Shown one piece after another: positions 59,555-64,000 of a stretch of 64,000 nt of DNA (position 1 is its first letter; each line of letters opens with the position of its first letter). Where the stretch lies: NCBI RefSeq assembly GCF_026230105.1, contig NC_079484.1:8013805-8077804 (forward strand). Direction: 5' to 3'. The notes beneath the pieces are model-generated. The model was given only the letters and a program-made list of their open reading frames with translations, was not told the DNA's origin and made no database searches. The translations under genes and the position numbers were made by a program. The stretch is from Diorhabda sublineata. Its lineage: Eukaryota; Arthropoda; Insecta; Coleoptera; Chrysomelidae.

Positions 59555-60310
59555 AAAGGTTCTCCTTATTTTTTTTTCTTCCGTGGCGAATTATCTCTAT
59601 TAGTGAAAAGAGGTGTCTCTGATATTTCAGATTCTTCGGATGTATTTAATTCGATGTTCAACGAAGTGGTGTCAAAATTATCATAAGCCAATTCAGTACC
59701 CTGTGTATTCTTCAAATTTTTTCAGGACATAAACATTATCTGTTTAATATATCTATAATTTTTGAATGAATCAGAATAAATCAATAAATGAAAGCGGCCG
59801 TTATTGATATTGTCTTCTTCTATGAGGCTGTTAATTTCATTGAGAGCTTCATGGTGGGACTTTTGATGATGATAACAATAATTTCTAACAAATATATTCG
59901 CCGATGAAAATATTTTATTGTTAAACTGAACCATACATTTAGTTTTATACTATATTTTCCAACTTGTATTATTTCCCAATCTTCTTAACAACTCTACATT
60001 CTTCTTGATGTTCGATGCTAGATGAAACTGAAATTTCTTCTTATCACCTTCATGGAGTGAAAACCGATATTGAAAACCTTAGCAATTTTACTTTTATCTT
60101 CACTAGTATCAATTTTAATCGAACTTTTCATGGTTGCATTAACATTTTTACTTAACTCTTCATACCAACGATTGTCTACAGCTCCCTGGGAATGTTGAGG
60201 TTCTGTTGATTTAGAAGCTGAAGTAAGGGTGATATAGTTAACTCCAACACATGCGATGAACCTGGTATGAAAGCTCTGCTTCGAGGTTGCTTTTATAGCT
60301 ACCTACATGC
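59555..60310 (-). pseudogene. Unrecognised coding remnant inside the long-repeat element
   Basis: On the minus strand three open pieces follow one another. The first, at about 60260-60060, contains TRFIACVGVNYITLTS and AVDNRWYEELSKNVNAT, then SSIKIDTSEDKSKIA, and ends at a stop. The second, at 59934-59722, contains MVQFNNKIFSSANIF and SHHEALNEINSLIEEDNI. The third, at about 59685-59575, contains DTTSLNIELNTSEESEIS and a basic end, RDNSPRKKKK, followed by a stop. Acidic and Ser-rich with a lysine tail, it could be a DNA-binding accessory or structural protein of the element. No DDE, reverse transcriptase or zinc-finger motif was seen. Frames are broken between pieces. Confidence 0.4.
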
Positions 60311-60422
60311 TTGTTTGGCAAGGGGTTGAAACTATCAAAAATGATGTCTGACTAATTAGGTAACATCATCTAATTATTACCCAAATATTATATATAAAAA
60401 TTATGTTTTTTCTTTAATTTCT
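59752..60422. repeat. Duplicated segment, copy inside the long-repeat element
   Basis: Homologue of 55733-56372, same orientation, about 4.0 kb apart. Compared with that copy it has a small duplication at the start (gaatcagaataaatcaataaa) and an extra insertion near 60072. Its distal end, tgtttggcaaggggttga, resembles the inner edge of the right terminal repeat (tgtctggcaaggggttgt). Confidence 0.9.
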
Positions 60423-60630
60423 CATTTCTTAAATCTATTGACATATTGATGCATCTAAATGTTCTTGATTTTAGGTCTCTTCTGTTTTAAAATTAGTTTT
60501 TCTAATAATTTTTAAAAGAAAGATAAAATTTGTGGTTTCGACTCGAGTCCTAAAATCAAAAACATTTAAATGTATTCAAATCAGTTTTTATAGTATAACG
60601 TAAGGAGAATTATAATCAAACGATCATAAC

Positions 60631-60877
60631 GGGTGTCTGGCAAGGGGTTGTCACGATGTTAAATGTCTGGCAGTGAATGACGTAATACCTAAAAAAATCA
60701 CACACTGTTATTTGATGAATGTAGATCGGTATTTTAAAGACCATTAGTACCGTTTACATGCCAAAGCCACTGTAAACCATACTTCATAATGGCTCATCGT
60801 TCTTATATATGTTTGGTGCTTGTGCTGACAAATTTTCATCTTTTATAAAATATCGAAGGTCTCGGTTCACGGGTTCT
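60631..60877 (-). repeat. Right terminal inverted repeat
   Basis: Inverted partner of 59018-59243. The outer end cacgggttct is followed by TA at 60878-60879. Confidence 0.85.
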
Positions 60878-63469
60878 TACTCTATTTATTTGATATTTCA
60901 TTTGATATTATGATTTTTTATATATAAAACATAGGATATATCAGTTAAACGTGCAACAGTTGCGAAACAAACCTGATGCATTTTTTATTTATTTAACGGC
61001 TCAGTGAGTCAAGTGTGGTTACGATATAAATACCGCAGTGCCGGCTTCAATTTCAACCCTTAAAATCTACTTCAAAGTGACAACCACTCTAAAGTGATTA
61101 TTTTAAAAAAGGAAAGCTCATTTGCATGCAATTGTCATCTATGATGAGACGTAATGTAAACGCGCAAGTATGTAGTGGATAATTAAAGAGTTTATAATTC
61201 CTGTGGAAGCTAAATCTCGATTTGCGAGGAAAAGTGTTGACCACTATTTCTGTGATTGGAGAGGTTTTTCTGGTAGATTTCTCTTGCAGAGCTCAAACTA
61301 TCAACAGAACCCTCGACTACGATCTCTTGATCAAAATTACACTTCAGTAAGGACTCAAAAGACGATCATCCCATTCACCTAGTACTGCTTCTTCCCGACA
61401 GACGCATATAGTAGTCACAATGTATCAGAAACTGTTGGATATTGTAAGTCCGGAATTATCACTATGCGATTTTGACATAATAGAAGCTCTCAACCACTAA
61501 GTTTTCATCTCCACCACAACGTTGAAGTAAATGTTCAATCGAAAATGTAGGAAAATCCTTTGTAGAAATGTAGCTGTTCTTTTCAAAATGAACTTTTCTT
61601 TGTATATTTTATGTGATTTTTTGTAAATTTTCCACTCCATTTTGATGTGATTCAAAATATACAACAACTTTCATCAATTATTCCATTTCACACCTTTCAC
61701 GATATTTCCATTTCTAACAGCGTCTATTAATTAGTTTCAGTATCCAACTCTAAGTTATCAACAACATCAAATTTGCGCTCCTTTTGCCTATATTTTTACC
61801 CTATTAGGTTTTCGACCATCAGATGCCTCTACTTATATTCACCTTTCGTAAATAGGGCCACAACAACCGCTGCTATCGCTGTGTTAAGCCTATCTTTCTA
61901 ACGTTATACTTAGGGATAAAATTACTTGTACAATTCTACCTTTCGAGCCTTTGTTTCACAAACTAATATACGGTTTTGTAAAAAATTATTCCATCCAATT
62001 AGATTTATATCGCTGATTGCAAGATTTTATAAAATTAGATCGTCAATTAATTTTGATCACAGCTTGTGTAGTCGGAATCGATTATATTCGCAGAGCATAC
62101 CAATATTTTGAAATAAATACTTCGAATCATATCAATTAATCTGGTCTTGCTTGCTCTCCATCTATTCTGTCAGCTTCTTCTAATTTGGTTCTAATATAGC
62201 AGTAAAAAGGATAAAGAATAAACAGAAAAGGAAATCGAATCAAAGATGTGGAAAGGTGCAAAGGCTATAATGGAAAAAAATCGTAGGATTGTATAAACAC
62301 AAAACCCTTGAATTAAAAGAAAATTCAATTGGAACATGTTATTTAAACATGCTTGGGCTTTCTTCTTCAGGATCTTGATTTTTCTTTATATGTCAACATC
62401 TTTATCAATATACTGACATGATTTTATTTGTCGCGTAAACTCAATCATAAACGCAGATATGCCGTAATATACAGTGAAATGATTATTATAAAAATAACGA
62501 GAAATGATCGAAATCCAGCAATCGATTTATTATTATCCTATCCGTTGTTCGGGAGGCCACTGACTTGTTGACGATTTAGAAATAGTCCAGTAGTCAAATG
62601 TAACAATATACGGTCTATAAGTTAAGCACACCATCGGACTCCCATATCAGTTACTAAAACCACTAACAAGAATACCTAGGAATCAAGTTCTGAATAGAAT
62701 GAAAGGCATTGATAGCTAAAAATAGAAAGATACGACTAAATAACTAAATAAACTAAATAAACTACTCCAATCCTCATTTATAATGCAATTTTGAGCTTGT
62801 GTTATTTCACAATCTAATAGAAAGTGATACAGATTATCTCATGAACCAACTAAGGATGAAACCTCTTATAGGCCTATAAGCTTGCTTCCAATCTTATACA
62901 TAGAATAATAGAGAAGATACAAAAATCTGAACGAGATACAAGCATCAAAGATAAGCAATCCTAGAAAATAAATTTTTAAAAATGAGCATGGTGATAATGA
63001 ACAGGTAAAACGAATTACTATCAAAATTATTCTTTTATAGAAGATTGAAGTTTACTGTTTTGCTTAGTGTTTGTTAAGAGTCAGGCTCCTGACCAAATGT
63101 TGCACACTGACTAATGTACGTGTTTAAGAAGCTCCCATCCTTGAACCTCTTAAAATTATTTGGAAATCTCCAATTTTGTTAAATCTAGTACGAAGTTCCA
63201 TACCATAGAAGCTGAGGTTCTACAAAAAAATTACTGGGTAATATTCTTTATTCACGATATAAATTGGACAACATATAACCACCACATCTGTCGATGATAT
63301 CAATATTTCTCTTTCTCTTCGCAAAACCATCTTCAAATTGCACATCAACATTCGCAATCTAAGCTGGATAGTCTTCAACCGTGACTAAAATTATCTGACG
63401 TAAGAGTCAATCCGAATCCGAATCCGAAATCGAATTCATAAAATTCCAATAAAAAAAACAACGTCCAAA
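60878..63469. other. AT-rich DNA, weak mariner-like hint and short repeats
   Basis: Near 61435-61490 the plus strand reads LLDIVSPELSLCDFDIIEALN, which faintly follows the mariner YSPDLSPCDFD..P.L pattern, without other support. A short aactaaat repeat (about 62735-62765) and a tccgaa repeat (about 63409-63435) are present. No gene recognised. Confidence 0.35.
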
Positions 63470-64000
63470 GTACTGTAGACTGATAAGTCTTATGAGTCAC
63501 ACTATAAAAATATTCTCAAGAATCAGAAGTACGAAGAAAATCAAGACAAAACTCAATTCGGCTTCAGAAATGGGTTTGGAACACGAGAAGCACTTTTTGC
63601 ACTAAATATATTACTAAAAAAATGCCGGCATCAATGGAAAGATGTATTTGCAGTCTTTATCGACTGCGAAAAGGCATTCGATCGAGTACAACAGCCATAC
63701 CATTATACACAGGTAAACGGACAAAAGATTTAAAAAGTGTCCAGTTTCAAATATCTTGGGTACTACATTACTGAACAACTGGATCCCGATAAGGAAATAA
63801 AATGTAGAATTGAGGTAGCTCGTAAAACATTTTTTAAAAAGAGATCCATCTTCTAACTATGTTGAAGATGAAGGTCGTAGAGGAATTGGAAGGAAACAAG
63901 TCTCTTGGTTGAAGAATATTAGATAATAGGCTGGGATAATACAAGCAGTACAGTTATATAGACTAGCTCAAAATAGAAAGAGTTTCGCCATGCTGATCGC
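63470..64000 (+). pseudogene. LINE reverse transcriptase relic, internally deleted, cut by window end
   Basis: The plus strand gives a good match to an insect LINE. LISLMSHTIKIFSRI comes first, then TQFGFRNGFGTREALFALN and VFAVFIDCEKAFDRVQ (to about 63690), box A with the catalytic Asp. The text then jumps from there to VNGQKI and SFKYLGYYITEQLDPDKEI (63710-63800), so the palm with the YADD box is deleted. After a second deletion it continues with EDEGRRGIGRKQVSWLKNI and LAQNRKSFAMLI at the window edge. The kept parts have few stops, so the element is fairly young. The sequence presumably ends shortly past 64000. Confidence 0.85.

Larger units (their letters stand above)
59018..60877. mobile_element. 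Element with about 230-bp terminal inverted repeats
   Basis: The left terminal repeat (59018-59243) starts AGAGCCCGTGAATCC. The right one (60631-60877), read on the other strand, starts AGAACCCGTGAACCG. TA flanks both. Within the repeats, gaccttcgatat, aaaatttgtca.cac, ccattatgaagt, ttttttt.agtatta and cgtgacaacccsttgccagacaccc match in inverted order. The 1.39-kb interior contains minus-strand coding remnants and one copy of the segment duplicated at 55.7 kb. The superfamily is not identified. The long repeats and possible TA target would suit a non-autonomous or decayed DNA transposon. Confidence 0.85.

Noticed and set aside
61435..61490. Mariner-like SPELSLCDFD stretch
   Set aside because: Only one short block matches, and no catalytic or helix-turn-helix block was found nearby.
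1..64000. CRISPR arrays, operons or prokaryotic regulatory elements
   Set aside because: No regularly spaced repeats or compact gene layout is present. The window is eukaryotic.

Overview
This window looks like intergenic or deep intronic DNA from an insect. A beetle is a plausible guess, but that is inference from the element families and not proven. The DNA is strongly AT-rich and has no long intact reading frame, no rRNA or tRNA that I could recognise, no operon-like layout and no CRISPR array. Nearly everything identifiable is a decayed transposable element: mariner/Tc1, piggyBac and Harbinger DNA transposons, several lineages of LINE, and one Penelope-like element. Most carry stops, frameshifts and internal deletions, so the locus is an old transposon graveyard.

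Layout. 0-5.2 kb: a pair of 105-bp repeats, a LINE tail, two mariner relics on the minus strand, and a short CpG-rich island (3437-3640). 5.4-7.0 kb: a fold-back element with arms of about 400 bp. 8.7-9.0 kb: the best candidate for a host exon. 10.2-12.6 kb: a piggyBac relic flanked on both sides by copies of one degenerate repeat. 13.4 kb: a possible signal-peptide exon. 14-19.2 kb: overlapping LINE relics, including a 187-bp tandem duplication. 21.3-26.3 kb: three RNase H-type LINE tails, a mariner and another LINE tail. 28.9-30.1 kb: a mariner related to the one at 2.5-3.1 kb. 31.6-32.1 kb: two striking hairpin structures, one of which recurs at 41.5 kb. 34.8-35.7 kb: a mariner with both terminal repeats, the TA duplication and an internal deletion. 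37.7-38.3 kb: a GC-richer unrecognised segment. 39.2-40.4 kb: a mariner and a LINE. 41.7-42.4 kb: a short Harbinger derivative with both ends. 43.6-46.3 kb: a mariner and the start of a jockey-type reverse transcriptase. 51.8-53.7 kb: a Tc1-like element and the GIY-YIG end of a Penelope-like element. 55.7-60.9 kb: a 640-670 bp duplicated segment, one copy of which lies inside an 1.86-kb element with about 230-bp terminal inverted repeats. 63.5-64.0 kb: a LINE running off the window end.

No set of genes here works together as a pathway. The most interesting items are the long-inverted-repeat element and its unplaced duplicate, the fold-back element, the repeated hairpins, the piggyBac/repeat arrangement, and the two candidate host exons. 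Everything is read by eye. Element ends and low-scoring relics are approximate.
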